DNA from: Phymatolithon calcareum
Taxonomy: Eukaryota > Rhodophyta > Florideophyceae > Hapalidiales
Reading direction: 5' to 3'
Assembly (NCBI GenBank): GCA_977006965.1
Contig: OZ345375.1
Location: forward strand, 496,001 to 560,000
DNA: 64,000 bases
The position numbers and the translations under genes are program-made. Every line of letters starts with the position of its first letter. Position 1 is the first letter of the stretch. This document shows positions 21,694 to 32,916 of this stretch, piece after piece. The notes under the pieces were generated by a model. It did no database searches, had not been told where the DNA came from, and worked only from the letters and a program-made list of their open reading frames with translations.

Positions 21694-24215
21694 CTCTCTC
21701 CGTTCCGCACCTTCTTTTTCGCCGTGCTCCGCACACAGCAAACCTTCGCGTCTTCACCGCGACGCTCGAAATTCGACGACACAACCAGCGGCACAGTAGC
21801 CGTTTGGGCACCTTGTTGGTTGGTGTTCGAGGTGAAGTGCAAGACACGGCGAGAAAAAAGGTTATCATACGACTTCGAGATGCATGCAGCGATTTGTCCC
21901 ATTGTGTGCAACTCTGGGCCAATCATGTCCCGAAATGTTGACAATGTGGAACGCGTATCACACGTGGTGCGGCGCAATCTCTCCGTTTACAAATTCCACC
22001 ATGCAAATGACGGAACGCACATATCCTCTTTTTTTGTTGTTGCACGCGTGCATACAGTGCCTTGATTTTCCTGAGGGAGACATATTACTGGCGGTTGAAT
22101 GCTCGAAGGAACAGGTGATCCGTTTTGCTACATTCGTCGCAAATTCAAGACTGATATCGCCTGCTCGCTTGGGATTTGAATTTAATGCATGCCGGTGGCT
22201 TTCTCACCGAAAGTGGCTACATATTTAGGGTTTTTACTTCATATGCAGTTCAAACAGGTCGTTCTTTCAGTACTGTATCAAAGATGCTCTCACTTCCGTA
22301 ATCCCCTATTGACACGAACAGCGTTTCGAGAGCCGGACGGATAGTGAGAAAGAGGATGGTGCGCTTCCAGGCCCGGTATGTCACCAAAGCTTAAAAAATT
22401 ATATCTTAGTCTTGTGTTGAGTTGCGCACCGGACGGACAGGAGACGCTCGTCCAATCTAAACATGGGACGACCCCGTTCTACGGGACATTTCTGGCGCAA
22501 CGTCGATGTTGGGGCTCATGCATTGATGGCGATTCGACTGGAGGATATTTTCGACACTATTCTCGGGCTTTCGTAAGGGCTCGGTCAGGCTCCACGATGC
22601 GGAGCCATACTAGTAGGGTGGAGTGGATGGCAGATAGAAACTGATAGAACGGAAGGTCGGACGTAGATTCTTAGGTCTAGAAAACGAGAGAAGCCAAACA
22701 TAACTACGCCTTCAGCGATGAACATTCGCATGGCACGCACCGATCAGCTTTCTGTTCCCGATAATCAGAAAAATCGTGGTCTCTCTGAGCGGACAGCGCT
22801 TACACACGTTGAGACATATAACGTCAGGCTTGGAGATTTTGCAGGCAGCTAGTACAACATTTGTACTCAAGAGTGCTCACCACGCATGGTAAACGACATC
22901 CTGAGAGTCCAAAATCATGGAGCCATGCGTTACAGCAGGTATATGGAGAGTCACCAACCAACAACGGTATCGATATCATCAACACAGCGAACGCGGAAAG
23001 TGCACTTCAGCATGAACAGATCATCTAGACATGAGAGCTCAGGGTCGGAGGACAGGGATCAGCTTTCTACTAGCCGCTGTCTGCGAGATATTAGCTAGCG
23101 TATAGATCACTCGATCTACAACATTATCTTTGATGGCACAAAGTGATCTGGATAGGGAAATAAATGTCGCTTTCATTTCCACGAAGATTCTTTCCAATGT
23201 TGCCACGAAGCGTGGAACCACTGTAGTTGCTTTGGGGTGGAATCGTCTAATGGCGAGCGGCAGGAAGAGAAGGAGCGTGCTTTCTACAGTTAACTAGCAG
23301 GATTAACGCCCTGCCGAAATCACTGTAGAGGTAAAAATAGAAGCAATGCTTGCTAGCCCCATTGGGGAATAAACCATTCATTAAAATTTAATGTTGCCAC
23401 ACGGCGATTCACGCCTGGGTACGAGTCATGTTAGTGTCGAAGCAGTATGTGAGAAATTTTCAAAGTACGTGATAACGTTCGGATCATTTTGAATGCGGTG
23501 GTAAGGATGCAGGACAAAGCTAGCATGCACTGCAAGGTGGAGAGTAGTGTGGTTTGAATATCGCTTGTGCACAGGGTTGACAGGCTCTGGTGTACTATAG
23601 CAGCCTCAACATGTGCTGTACTAAAATTCTTGATTCAAAGGTAATCAAGGCAGCACGTGATGCCCGAGACAACCGGAACTATGCGGGCTCCCATGCGGTC
23701 GACATGATTCCTACCTGCTGTTCTGAACACACAACAGAGCACTGAAGCATTGCAAGATCATGACAAGACTGTCGCAGACCAACGTTGCCTATGCGAAATC
23801 CGGGTAACGAGCTCGTTCACCTGTCGCCACTTTCAGATCTCAAACGCAAGCGCAGGTGCACGACACACAATGCATTGCAACAGTAATCTGTTGGAAAATG
23901 AACGGTAACTTCAAAGACCGTTATCAGCAGCCTTCCATTTGAACGAATGGATCATGGATACATCCAACTCAACAAGTGGCAGCATAAGACAGCTCGAGTA
24001 GATATTCTCTGAAAATCCATTCGATGGCGCAGCCGTGAAGTGAAGAAAAACCATGGGACGGTAAAAGCAGACTATCCCCTGGAAGAACTATCATCTGCCA
24101 GGGAAATTTACAAGATGAATTCGCGATCCGCCTCGAAGTTTCGCCCGTTAGAAATCGAATCAATGTGCCATCGCCATTTTTCGACATCGCTCTGCTTCGA
24201 TGTTTTTGAAAACCG
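21694..24215. other. Intergenic; LINE tail near 23.35 kb, otherwise nothing recognised
   Basis: Many short opposed open frames, none with a domain. The region upstream of the minus-strand module gene (21694-22300) would hold its promoter, but no TATA box was identified. Confidence 0.4.
23340..23392 (+). mobile_element. 3' tail of a LINE related to the 51-kb copy
   Basis: GCTAGCCCCATTGGGGAA followed by an AT-rich tail (ATTCATTAAAA) closely matches the end of the element at 51304-51690 (GCTAGCCCCATTAGGGAA, then AAATGAATGAATAAATG). Only about 50 bases of clear similarity are visible, as expected for a strongly 5'-truncated insertion. Confidence 0.5.
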
Positions 24216-24659
24216 ATGAACTTTTCATGTACACTTTTTATCAAATCCACTCTAGTGATGCTTCTGTCCCTCGAATCAAGGACTGTCCACAAAGCATTAT
24301 CACGCTTCAAAAACCACCAATCCGAATCAAACTCCCGCTCCGATTACGACGCCGCTCCGTGCAGCATCCACATCACTCCCGTGCTCGTAAAACCGGGCAC
24401 AAGCCCCGAATTGGAAGGGCTACGCACATGTCAAAACAACTGCACGGGATGGGTATTCCCCGCAACGGGAAGAGTGATCGCCGGCGGAGAAAGTGTGCAC
24501 CACGTATGCCAAGTCGCACGCATCGAAGAGACAGGGTGCCTCGAGGCTGCAGTTCCTGGCGATGGGCGAAGGTATTGTACCGTGGCCCGCTCCGCCAGCG
24601 CAAGAACGCAATGCGATTCGTTACCGCCAGGCACACACACTGGCCAGCTCTTGTGCTGA
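24216..24659 (+). CDS. Putative secreted cysteine-rich protein
   Basis: An open frame of 147 codons begins with a signal-peptide-like segment (MNFSCTLFIKSTLVMLLSL) and ends in a Cys-rich domain of about 100 residues. The cysteines fall in RTCQNNCTGW, HHVCQV, TGCLEA, RYCTV, TQCDS and a final LLC, and the domain contains GDGRRYC. The composition and higher GC from about 24300 on look coding, unlike the surroundings. I do not recognise the family. The N-terminal 40 residues are less convincing, so the start may be wrong or an upstream intron may exist. No TATA box or polyadenylation signal was found. Function unknown; extracellular or wall location is inferred only from the signal peptide and cysteines. 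Confidence 0.45.
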   Translation: MNFSCTLFIKSTLVMLLSLESRTVHKALSRFKNHQSESNSRSDYDAAPCSIHITPVLVKPGTSPELEGLRTCQNNCTGWVFPATGRVIAGGESVHHVCQVARIEETGCLEAAVPGDGRRYCTVARSASARTQCDSLPPGTHTGQLLC

Positions 24660-25820
24660 GACACCAAGGCGAAGTCCATCGTTGGCATTGTCATGCCGTA
24701 CTCCGCGACGCCTGAATGTGCTGTCCACGGCAGTGTCGACATGAGGCAGGAAGTAAGGCTAAGTCCCAGATACGGTATCATACGGTACTATCTTGGTTCA
24801 GAATTGTGTGGATTTCGGGAAGTACCCTACAGCTTGTATACAAATATCAGTTCGACGTACCGAGCGGCTGGTTGACATAACTCCAGAGCGAGCGAGCTGA
24901 TACGTTTCGTCTTCAAAATTGTACATCAAACCGATTAATCGTTTGAAACTATTGTGCTCACTGAGGCAAGAAGACACGTACAGTACATTAGATTCATCTG
25001 AAAACCGATGTGTTCTTATTACATGGGCGGCTAAGCCCAAGTTGACTCACTCGTCGAGAATGTTTAGGCGACAAGACCGACAATACTATCATCGATACTG
25101 CTCTCGCGAAGACATGGAAGAACTCGATCAAAGGACTTGTGGTCGACTTTTCGTGAGGGATTCTTGCAAGATGAGCTATTTCTGTGTGACTCTTCGTGCT
25201 CTCCGAAATGAATATGGGAAAACTCTTGGCTGAGCGCTCTTGAAGCAGACAACGAGGTCGCTGAAGAGGCGAACGTCCGCGAAGTTGACAGAGTTAAAGT
25301 CATTAATGCATGATATTCGCACTTCCGGGATCTAACGCAGGGAGGTAATTCGCTTCAGAGCGTGATGAAGTAACATGTGGCACAGCTTGTTCTATAGATG
25401 TCGTTCCGTCAGTATTTGGCATACGTTCGAATGGCGAATCCACTTCGTCGGGAGTCCCTATGACAAGTAACTGAACTTACAAGTTGCCCGAACTGCAGTT
25501 CTTGACGTTCTTTCCGTGCCTGCCGGCGAAGCTCCTAGCTAGCGTATATTTTTGATCGCGTCTTGCATTATTTCGACTTATCGTGCTTGTATGTCTCATT
25601 CCGGTACGTGCGTGGTACAAAAAGTTCATACCGTTACCCACCCAGCCCAATAAGGGAGATCGCGGGAAAATTTGCATGTCTCCGTAGCGAACACTCACAC
25701 TTACGTCTTCCATCTGAATCGCGCACGGTCTTCTCGTCATCTGCCGTACCGTGGTTGCAGTTGTTGCCGATCGCAGCAGGACTGACAAGCCTCATACGAC
25801 AAGGCTGAGAGTAACTGCTG
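24660..25820. other. Intergenic; no recognisable gene
   Basis: Only short opposed open frames without domains. No repeats above background were noticed. Confidence 0.4.
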
Positions 25821-25886
25821 GCAGAAGGTCAGGGTATATTTGTAGACATGTGTGCAACATACCCTGACCTTCTGCTTCTTTTTTGA
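25821..25886 (+). repeat. Perfect 17-bp inverted repeat followed by a T run
   Basis: GCAGAAGGTCAGGGTAT (25821-25837) pairs perfectly with 25859-25875 across a 21-base loop, and the plus strand continues TTCTTTTTT (about 25876-25884). A stem followed by a T run resembles the end of a Pol III transcript, but no A or B box was found upstream. It may equally be a transposon end or a small-RNA hairpin. Confidence 0.8.
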
Positions 25887-26376
25887 TAAGTTCCGACAGT
25901 CTTACGAATAAGCGGGCAAGGCATCCTCCGGCACTGCCCACTAGGGTACAGTAGATCTTTCTAATGTTGCGCAGTCGTTGGACGAAGCTTGAACAAACTG
26001 TGTTGGCCTTGTTCTTTTCCTGCGGGCATGAATCGCAATGAAAACCGTGCAACATCGTTAAGTTGGAGTTCACCATCTGCACGTGTGACACCCCACAACG
26101 GTTCGTCGCAATGCGCCCGCTGATGGCAAGGCGCAGAAGGAGTCATCCGACAACTCTTTGCTATCTTCTCCGACATTAAATTTTACTATGCAGGAAATAG
26201 ATCCAAAGAGAACCTTGTCGGCAAATTCATTTGAATAATTGAAACCGCGTCTTGATGTTCCACATTACCTATGCCACTTCTCCAAGCGCCACAGTAGATT
26301 ATGCATCCTCCCCAGTAGCTTCCGCGAGTTCGCCCATCAAAAATTCTCGCCCCATCGTCAGACGTGTGGTACCGCG
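25887..26376. other. Sequence upstream of the 26.5-kb gene; no gene seen
   Basis: AT-richer than the gene that follows. No domain-bearing open frame. The plus-strand frame from 26239 that runs into the next gene lacks coding character before 26491. Confidence 0.4.
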
Positions 26377-26396
26377 ATTGGTCGGCCACTATATCC
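26377..26396 (+). promoter_or_regulatory. Candidate core promoter: inverted CCAAT box and TATA-like box
   Basis: ATTGG (inverted CCAAT) at about 26376-26380 and CTATATCC at about 26389-26396 precede the ATG at 26491 by about 110 and 95 bases. The order and distances are reasonable for a short 5' UTR. Inferred from motifs only. Confidence 0.4.
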
Positions 26397-26490
26397 GCTC
26401 TCACACCGACCATCCGCCTCACATCCACGCAACACACAAACGCCTTTCATCCGCCTGCCCGCTCGCCCGCGCGCCCTCGTCCTCCGCACC

Positions 26491-26961
26491 ATGGGCCCGC
26501 CACTTGCCGCCTTCCTCCCGCCCTGCACGCTGCCGTCGCGCGGTCGCTGCTTGCTTGCAACATGCGTGTCTGCCACGCCGCGTCGCGCGGCGCCCATGCG
26601 GCGCGCGCGCACTGCACGCATGAGCGGCACCGACAGCGAGGAGCGGGCCGACCCGCCGGAGCCCGCGCTGGACTGGGATGCGCAATGGAATGACTTTCAG
26701 CGCAGCGGGAAAATGGCCGATGCGCCGCCCGGGCGCGAGGCGGTGTCGCCGCGTGAGGTGGCAGCGAAGCGCGCGGCGGCGCGCGTGCGCGCGTCGGTGC
26801 AGAATGTTTCGTCGCGCATTCCGAGCAGACAGAGGCTGTTCAGAGATTGGCGGTTCTGGGTTGCGGTTATTTTTGCGCTTTCGTTGTTTTCGGCTTATGT
26901 TAATTCTACGGCGGTGCCTAATGTGGCGGTGCCGTCTGTGGGTGGGGGCGGTGTTATATGA
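26491..26961 (+). CDS. Small single-TM protein with transit-peptide-like N-terminus
   Basis: The chosen start at 26491 sits in CACCATGGG, a strong eukaryotic initiation context, and gives 156 residues. The in-frame upstream codons look non-coding. Residues 1-45 are rich in Arg, Ala and Ser with almost no acids, like a plastid or mitochondrial transit peptide. Residues 59-75 contain an aromatic/acidic patch (LDWDAQWNDFQRSGKM), then an Ala/Arg-rich helix. One hydrophobic segment at about 121-137 (RFWVAVIFALSLFSAYV) is followed by a short Val/Gly tail. GC content is far above the flanks, fitting a real gene. I do not recognise the family. An organelle membrane protein with its soluble part on one side is the natural inference; plastid versus mitochondrion cannot be decided. 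Confidence 0.6.
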   Translation: MGPPLAAFLPPCTLPSRGRCLLATCVSATPRRAAPMRRARTARMSGTDSEERADPPEPALDWDAQWNDFQRSGKMADAPPGREAVSPREVAAKRAAARVRASVQNVSSRIPSRQRLFRDWRFWVAVIFALSLFSAYVNSTAVPNVAVPSVGGGGVI

Positions 26962-28029
26962 GGATTGTTGGGTGTGATGCGTTTTAGTGGTTTGTGAGGT
27001 TTATTTTTGCTCATGTTGTTCTGGCTTGTTCGTTGTAAAGTGTACGGATGTCAACGTTTTGAGGGGGACGAATGGGTAATTGGGCGTGTGGCTTTACCCT
27101 CGATGCGATGAGGAATTGTTCGATGCTCGGTTTGCTTTCTGTATATTACGCGTCGGAGCAAACAAGACTTAGCGATGAGGGCGATTCATGAGGACTGACG
27201 AGGGAATACGTGCTGGCAATTGGAAGGTCCGATCGCCGACCGCGCGCAATCCATCATTGCCATGACGACATAGAAATGCCAATACTGGTACTTGAGCCGT
27301 TGGATGCACTTTGACGGTTCATCGGTCTGATGACTCCTTTCTCTTGTTGCCGTGCTGTCGCATTATGCAGCTGGGCTTAAAGTTAATACCGTCGCGTCTC
27401 GATGAGCTTGGCTACAAGTGCATCCATGAGGGGCGGCGTGTTCCACGCCAATCCGCACCACGTTCCGGCACCAAAATGAGAAAATTTTCTAATTGTTTCG
27501 GTTATTTCTTACGTTTCTGCGAGAATTCGACACACCTCGTGTGGATAGCACTTCACATCACCGCTCTTATCCCCGCGCGGCAGGAGCGAACCTGTTACTG
27601 GCACATCAGAGGGATGTGGGCGGACCGCAACGGTCACCGTGATGAGCAGTTTTTCTCCAGATTGTGATATCCTAAACAATGGATCATGTAGTAGAACTTG
27701 AAACTCTGCTGTCCCCAAAGAAGCTCACAAGGCAGTGCTTTATTGCGCTGAATTTTCTTCCACCTAGACTACGACATGGCGTTACACGTGCTAGCTAATT
27801 AGGAAAGCAATTAGGAAACCAGTGCTCTGCACTGCTTCCCGCATGCAATATAATTCCACTACTGTAGAAGAAGAAGAAGAAGAGGAAATTTTTTATTATA
27901 GTGTTACCAATGCATCTGCTGACGCTTGGGGCAACACTTCAGGCGAGACACGAGGACTCAATCAGAACCCAAAAGCTCCATTTCGCTAAAAGTGGCATAG
28001 TCAGCAAAACCACTACTGTAGAAGCAAAA
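26962..28029. other. Intergenic; one GAA microsatellite
   Basis: Contains 27865-27893, a run of GAA/AGA triplets, repeated in a weaker form as GTAGAAGCAAAAGC near 28018. No gene was recognised. The 3' UTR of the 26.5-kb gene must lie here, but no AATAAA was seen close to the stop. Confidence 0.4.
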
Positions 28030-29549
28030 GCAGCAGTGCCACTATAAAATTTTATGGGCTCAGTCTACGACACAAGTTCTAGAGGCCTCCACAACTGCTC
28101 TATACGGTGCATCAACTTTCGCTGTACACGTCTTCGACGCCCACATCATGCAAGTAGAAGTAGCTCGGAACGAAGAACTCCAGACCCAACGTAGGGTCGT
28201 GGAGGGACTCGAGAACCTACCCTCTGGCAGAGAAAGGGATCCTTGCGCTCCCATACAATGGGATCCAGCCGCCAATCCAGAACGACCGCTCTAGTAACAA
28301 TTTTTTAACCTTCATGACTCCCATTTCGGCAACGGATGATCCAGAGGAGAAGCGTACCGCGACAGAAGCTTTTATCTTGGAGCGAAATGCAGCGCAACCA
28401 GCGGATATCGAAATATGGACGGACGGAAGTGTCGAAAAAGTACCACATGAATTTGTCTGCGACCTGAATCATGGAGAAAGCGTCTCTGTGAAATGGAATG
28501 AAGGTTGGTATACTGCGACGTTGAGCAAATTGAGCCCCTCTCAGTACCAGAACCACGAAGCAGTGAAACGGTTTGAGTCTTGACACGGCAGGCCCTCGGA
28601 CGTCCTCTTGGCCTACGACGACGGATACGACCATGCCTACTCAACGACCCCGGCAGCATCGAAACAACGCGTTATAGTGTGCGACGAAGATGGCGATACA
28701 CTCGACATGTATCGTACCATCCCATCCCAGGTCAGCGGAGCTGGGATTCTGATTTTGCGCGGCGAAGAAACTGTTGTGGATGAATCGCAGGCCGCTGGGG
28801 CTGTTGGCTCTTCACTTGATGCGGAGGCATTTGCCGTCGTACATGCGTTCAAAGCAATGTCAACCTTACAGCTTTCCCGCGGCAGCACCATCAATGGTTC
28901 ACTGACAGCCACAGCTGCATAGACGCGTTCAACGGGCAACCGTGGATGTTTGGTGACATGGTCCGGAATCTAAAGAATTGAACGGATATTTCACGCGAGG
29001 TTCAGATAGAGCGTTTGGACACCGAGTCATTGCGGCGTCGCGAGAAATGAGGCCGCTGATGAGCTCGGGCGCCGGGGAATTTCGGAATCGAGTCTGGTAC
29101 TGCAGAAAGCGATACCTTTCACTTTGGAAGCGGCACGATCCATCATCAAGCCGCCCTGTAGAAGCAAAACAGTGACTGATCCTACGCTTCCGAAAGATCT
29201 GCTCATCTCGCAGAGACGTGCAGAGGTGGTTCTGCACCAGCTCATAGAGGACTGCTGTCCTATTGTGGTATGCTTTCATCATGGACACAACGAGGATGAA
29301 CCGCTACGCTACGACCCAGTGTGCAAGATGTGTCCGAGTGGCGTCATGGAGACAGTGGAGCACCTCATCCTGCGCTGTTCTGGTCGGGCTGCCTCTCGAC
29401 GACAATTCATCGGAAGAGTGCGTGGAATAACTGTAGAAGATCTATGCAGGGAGAGACCCATAGAGATGCTCCAATACTTGAACAATGAGAACTTGCTCTA
29501 TGGTAAGTTCTGGCGTTTTTAGCGCATTCTGCATTAAAGAAAGAAAGAG
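28030..29549 (+). mobile_element. LINE (non-LTR retrotransposon), 3' part with RNase H domain, copy 1
   Basis: The 5'-truncated copy reads, in order, a linker region (around 28080-28290), an RNase H start (IEIWTDGSV at about 28404), a Tudor-like segment, the RNase H continuation (GAGILILRG; SSLDAEAFAVVHAF), a shifted frame with WFTDSHSC near 28896, and a C-terminal domain with a Cys/His cluster (CKMCPSG...HLILRCS near 29325-29380). It ends in GCATTAAAGAAAGAAAG. One in-frame TGA (28581-28583) and at least one frameshift make it inactive. It matches 40686-43180 on the other strand along its whole length. Confidence 0.85.
28449..28650 (+). pseudogene. Tudor-like segment inserted in the LINE RNase H domain (copy 1)
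   Basis: Between the RNase H strand ending TDGSV and the following GAGILI there are about 70 residues with a Royal-family pattern: GESVSVKWNEGWYTATL, a variable loop, then DVLLAYDDGYDHAYS. This matches the typical Tudor layout G..V.V.W...WY.A.V ... V.Y.DG. One in-frame TGA interrupts the loop here; copy 2 has a Gln codon at that place. Aromatic residues suited to a methyl-lysine or methyl-arginine cage are present, but binding is not shown. Confidence 0.6.
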
Positions 29550-29736
29550 GCCTCCAAGATGCGACAAAAGTAGTAAATTTCAAAAACCGTAATAATGAAG
29601 AAATGAAATATTTTTTCTTGCCTGCTCTTGAAGAGAAGCTGTGTTTTCACAGTGTTGCTTGTAATCGGGTGATGGTGATTGGACGGACATGGCCAGGATT
29701 CGAAGAGAGGACAGAAGGATCATGCGCGGGAAATCT
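29550..29736. other. Unassigned sequence between LINE tail and hairpin
   Basis: Short AT-rich stretch with no recognised feature. Confidence 0.4.
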
Positions 29737-29837
29737 ATGGTTTTGCGGTTGCGATCTCAATTTGTGTCGTGGCACCCCTATTCAGGTCTGACTGCAGGGT
29801 GCCACGACACAAATTGAGGTCGCATCCGTAAAACCAT
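29737..29837. repeat. Long hairpin: 41-bp arms, 19-base loop
   Basis: 29737-29777 pairs with 29797-29837 with only three mismatches (near 29745, 29749 and 29754). The loop is about 19 bases. The stem length and near-perfect pairing are like plant or algal miRNA/siRNA precursors or a small fold-back element. No target-site duplication was noticed. Confidence 0.9.
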
Positions 29838-30300
29838 CTCTCCAAACTATAACCTGTAACAAGAATATTCGGAATTACGAGGGACGTCACAAGGGAGTGA
29901 TTTTGGGCCCGAGGGGCGCGAGGGGCCCCGAGGATGACATTTCGGGCTATTTCAGATCCCGGATACAGCTCTTCGGGGCATCATCGGTTCAGCACGCCTT
30001 GACAACCGGGTGATAAATCAGGGATGGTTGATTCTGAACAACTATCACTGCTTTAAATGAATTTATCTGACTTTCACAGCCACATACAATGCGTCCGCTC
30101 TTTTAATTTTTATTCCTTAATAGTCAACGAATTGTTTCAATCGCTGAAGGACATGCAGGGAAATTCAGACATTCAGAGAAGGGTCCTCGCAATAACAAGA
30201 ATCGAACTAATAGGTTCAATTGACGACGCCATAACAACTCAACCGCATCACTCTCCAAAATCGTCTTCTAAATCTGAGCACCCGTGTAGTCGACATCAAG
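29838..30300. other. 5' flank of the 30.3-kb gene
   Basis: Includes a GC-rich patch (about 29905-29935, GGGCCCGAGGGGCGCGAGGGGCCCC) and a short AT-rich open frame from 30057 that overlaps the start of the next gene in another frame. No clear TATA box. Confidence 0.35.
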
Positions 30301-30660
30301 ATGACGCAAAAAAGTGACATTGAGAAGAAAATAAGGGCAGCCTTAAGGGATATACATGAAAGTATTGAGGTCTTCTGGGAGTGCGCTGTGAGCGCCGCCG
30401 ACTTGTTCCTTACGGAGTACGAGACGGTGGAGAATTGTGCAGGCAAGTTCAAGGAGAAGAAGAGTTTGTTTTTCCATGGCGCTATGCAGGGTATCATGCT
30501 GTGGCGCCATGGCGATCTTAGAGAGAACGAGAAAATAACCTACGAGGCTGATGTCGAAGCTTGGAAGGGCGCGACGGATGAGCAGCGAAAGAGTGTATTT
30601 GAGGCCGCGGCAAAGTATAACAATCCAAACGTCAAGGATGCCCTTGAATTGTATGTGTAA
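30301..30660 (+). CDS. Small helical protein of unknown function
   Basis: A 119-codon frame starting with ATG at 30301 encodes a charged, strongly helical soluble protein (IEKKIRAALRDIHESIEVFW near residues 7-26; GKFKEKKSLFFHGAMQGI near 47-65; DEQRKSVFEAAAKY near 93-106). Codon choice and amino-acid balance look genuinely coding. There is no signal peptide, membrane segment or Cys cluster. AATAAA at 30741, about 80 bases after the stop, is a plausible polyadenylation signal. I do not recognise a family. Confidence 0.55.
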   Translation: MTQKSDIEKKIRAALRDIHESIEVFWECAVSAADLFLTEYETVENCAGKFKEKKSLFFHGAMQGIMLWRHGDLRENEKITYEADVEAWKGATDEQRKSVFEAAAKYNNPNVKDALELYV

Positions 30661-30740
30661 CTGAAGTGTACACTGCGTTTAAACTGCAATCTTCATTAAT
30701 CTTGAAATCCGTCGTCATGAGGATGCTTCCTGTCGGGATA

Positions 30741-30746
30741 AATAAA
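30741..30746 (+). terminator. Candidate polyadenylation signal AATAAA
   Basis: A canonical AATAAA hexamer 80 bases downstream of the stop of the 30.3-kb gene, in an AT-rich context. Assigned from motif and distance only. Confidence 0.4.
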
Positions 30747-32909
30747 CTTGTTGGCGTCTATCAATCTTGATAGCTCCACGTCTTACAAAGTTCATTGGGC
30801 ACTGCTTCCCACCACGGAGGGCGGAGTCCGATGCACAGTGTCTCAGCCGAACCCCTTGTGCTACAGTAATTAAACTTGTCGAAACAGGCAGGGCAGCCCA
30901 AAATCGAAAACTGAAAAGTGGAGTTTATCGCTGTCTTGTTCACAGCTCTATGCATTCCTGGTTTTACCGTACAGAAGATGACGTGTACCCATTTTTGATG
31001 CTTGATCGCATTGTTTGCGTGGAATTGTCATCTGCATTTTGGAGACCTGTTTGAAAGCGACCCGCTTCTTATTATGATCGCCATCGTTCGTTACCGAGAT
31101 CAATTACATTTGAAGCAGAGAATGTAATTGCGTCGTATCGATGTTTACTATTTTTTGGGTTAACCGAAGTGATGACATCAATATCCCTTAAATCTCGATA
31201 AAACAGGTTTTTGAGTTTTCTCAATACTAGAATTTATTTATTGATGTATACTTTATTGTAAAACTTTAGCTACAATAGAGAATATCATACTTCAATAGAT
31301 TTTGTGATAATTTTGCGAAGCATTGTTTCCTCAACGTATCATAGTCTGGAATGGTTAATTTAACACAAATTACAAGCTACAGGAAATTTACAGCCCTGGT
31401 GAAAATATCCACGCAGCGAGATATGCCCTACACAGAGATTGGTCTACTCTACAGCCCATAGTACGCCCAATGTTTGATGCAAGTTTATAACTTTTTCTAT
31501 TTCTTGAAGCGACGTATAAGGTTTACTTAACAACTTTATTAAGCCCTGAGTATCATTATGAAGAGGAATGGGAAAGCTCGATATTGTATATCTGTCATCT
31601 TCCTGACAGAACAGTTGGCCATGTCTGAGGACTTTCGGAAGAGATTACTCTCGCATGTTGACAGAAAGGACGGTACAAAATCTGAAAACGAAGAGAGAAA
31701 TTTCTCGGCATGAATAGTGATTTTCAATCCTTCCAAACGCCAAGGATCCCTTTTTACTGCACTTCTTCATCGTAATCACTATCAGAACCGCGAGGCTTTA
31801 CATCCCAATCTGTTGGAAATTCCAATTCTCCGGATCTACCAAACCGGAGGTCAATTTGCAACTTCTCTGAGCTCGATTAATCTAAAGAGTTTCAGGGAAC
31901 ATTCCTTTTAGTTGTTTAAGCGGTACACGGGCTTTGGGACCTCGATTTAATTTTCGAAAGCATCGTTTGGTGTCTGTATTCTTTCTTGTCCAGTGTTAGA
32001 CATGCAGATCACAGTCCTTCCGATCAGCGGATGCGGAAATGCTGGGGGATGTGTTTTCTTTCGAAGCCGCTTCGCTCTTACGGTAGTATTCCCGTGAAAG
32101 GTCCAATGTCTTCGGTGCCTTCCTAAGCTGTCCTTCTCCTGGCCTCTGCTTAACTTTCTGGGCCGACATTTTCTACAACATATTCTTTTTTCATCACAAT
32201 GTTTTTATGTTGCGTTTTCGCTTTAGATGGATAGATACTAACCGTCAGGCATTCTGCAACGGCATTGATGTAGGATGACCTCAATAGTATTCACAAGTAG
32301 ATGGACCAATGTCCAATTCACGAAGAACAAAGAACAAGATTTATTTATGAATTTGCCGACGCAATTGCGGAAAGTTACAGTAGGGCTCTTTTCGTGTTTA
32401 AAGTTTGATGGAATGTAGGTCTTATTGGTATTCTGGGTTCGAATTTTATGTTTGCTTGCTTGCAGTGAAGACTTTGAAGCAGTTTCTTCTCTAAGTCGCG
32501 ACACCACTGTGATTTTCCGGAAGTAATTTTTTCGCCTCGCACGAGGGCCAGAGCAAGTTGCAGTCATCAAAACGAAAAAAGAAAAGGAAGCGTAAGGGAA
32601 AAGATTCTTACTTTTTCCGTTGAACCACTACGGTTATTGCAGTTATCATCGTCTAAAGGAACAGGGACAACAATAGTAGATACGTGCTTGCAACTAGCTA
32701 AAAGCATCACGCCCGCTGGTAATCTAAGCGAACTGCCTTTTAAGCCTCGACAATGGTAGCCATGAAAAAATTATAATACCGAGGTTTTGATCAGTGTAGG
32801 ACTACATCCAACGCAGGAGTCGAAACCAAATTTAGCGATATCTAGTACTTGGCAAGTTCCACGTTGCTCACGTGTCACAAACATAGCGGTATGCCTCATT
32901 GTCACTCGC
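30747..32909. other. Intergenic; no recognisable gene
   Basis: About 2.1 kb of AT-rich sequence with only short open frames and no domain, repeat or RNA gene that I can support. Confidence 0.45.
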
Positions 32910-32916
32910 TATAAAT
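32910..32916 (+). promoter_or_regulatory. TATA box candidate for the site-2 protease gene
   Basis: TATAAAT lies about 145 bases before the ATG at 33059, allowing a 5' UTR of about 115 bases. Motif and spacing only. Confidence 0.45.

Noticed and set aside
26239-26490. Upstream extension of the 26.5-kb protein
   Set aside because: Composition looks like untranslated sequence; a strong initiation context at 26491 and a TATA-like box at about 26390 lie inside the extension.
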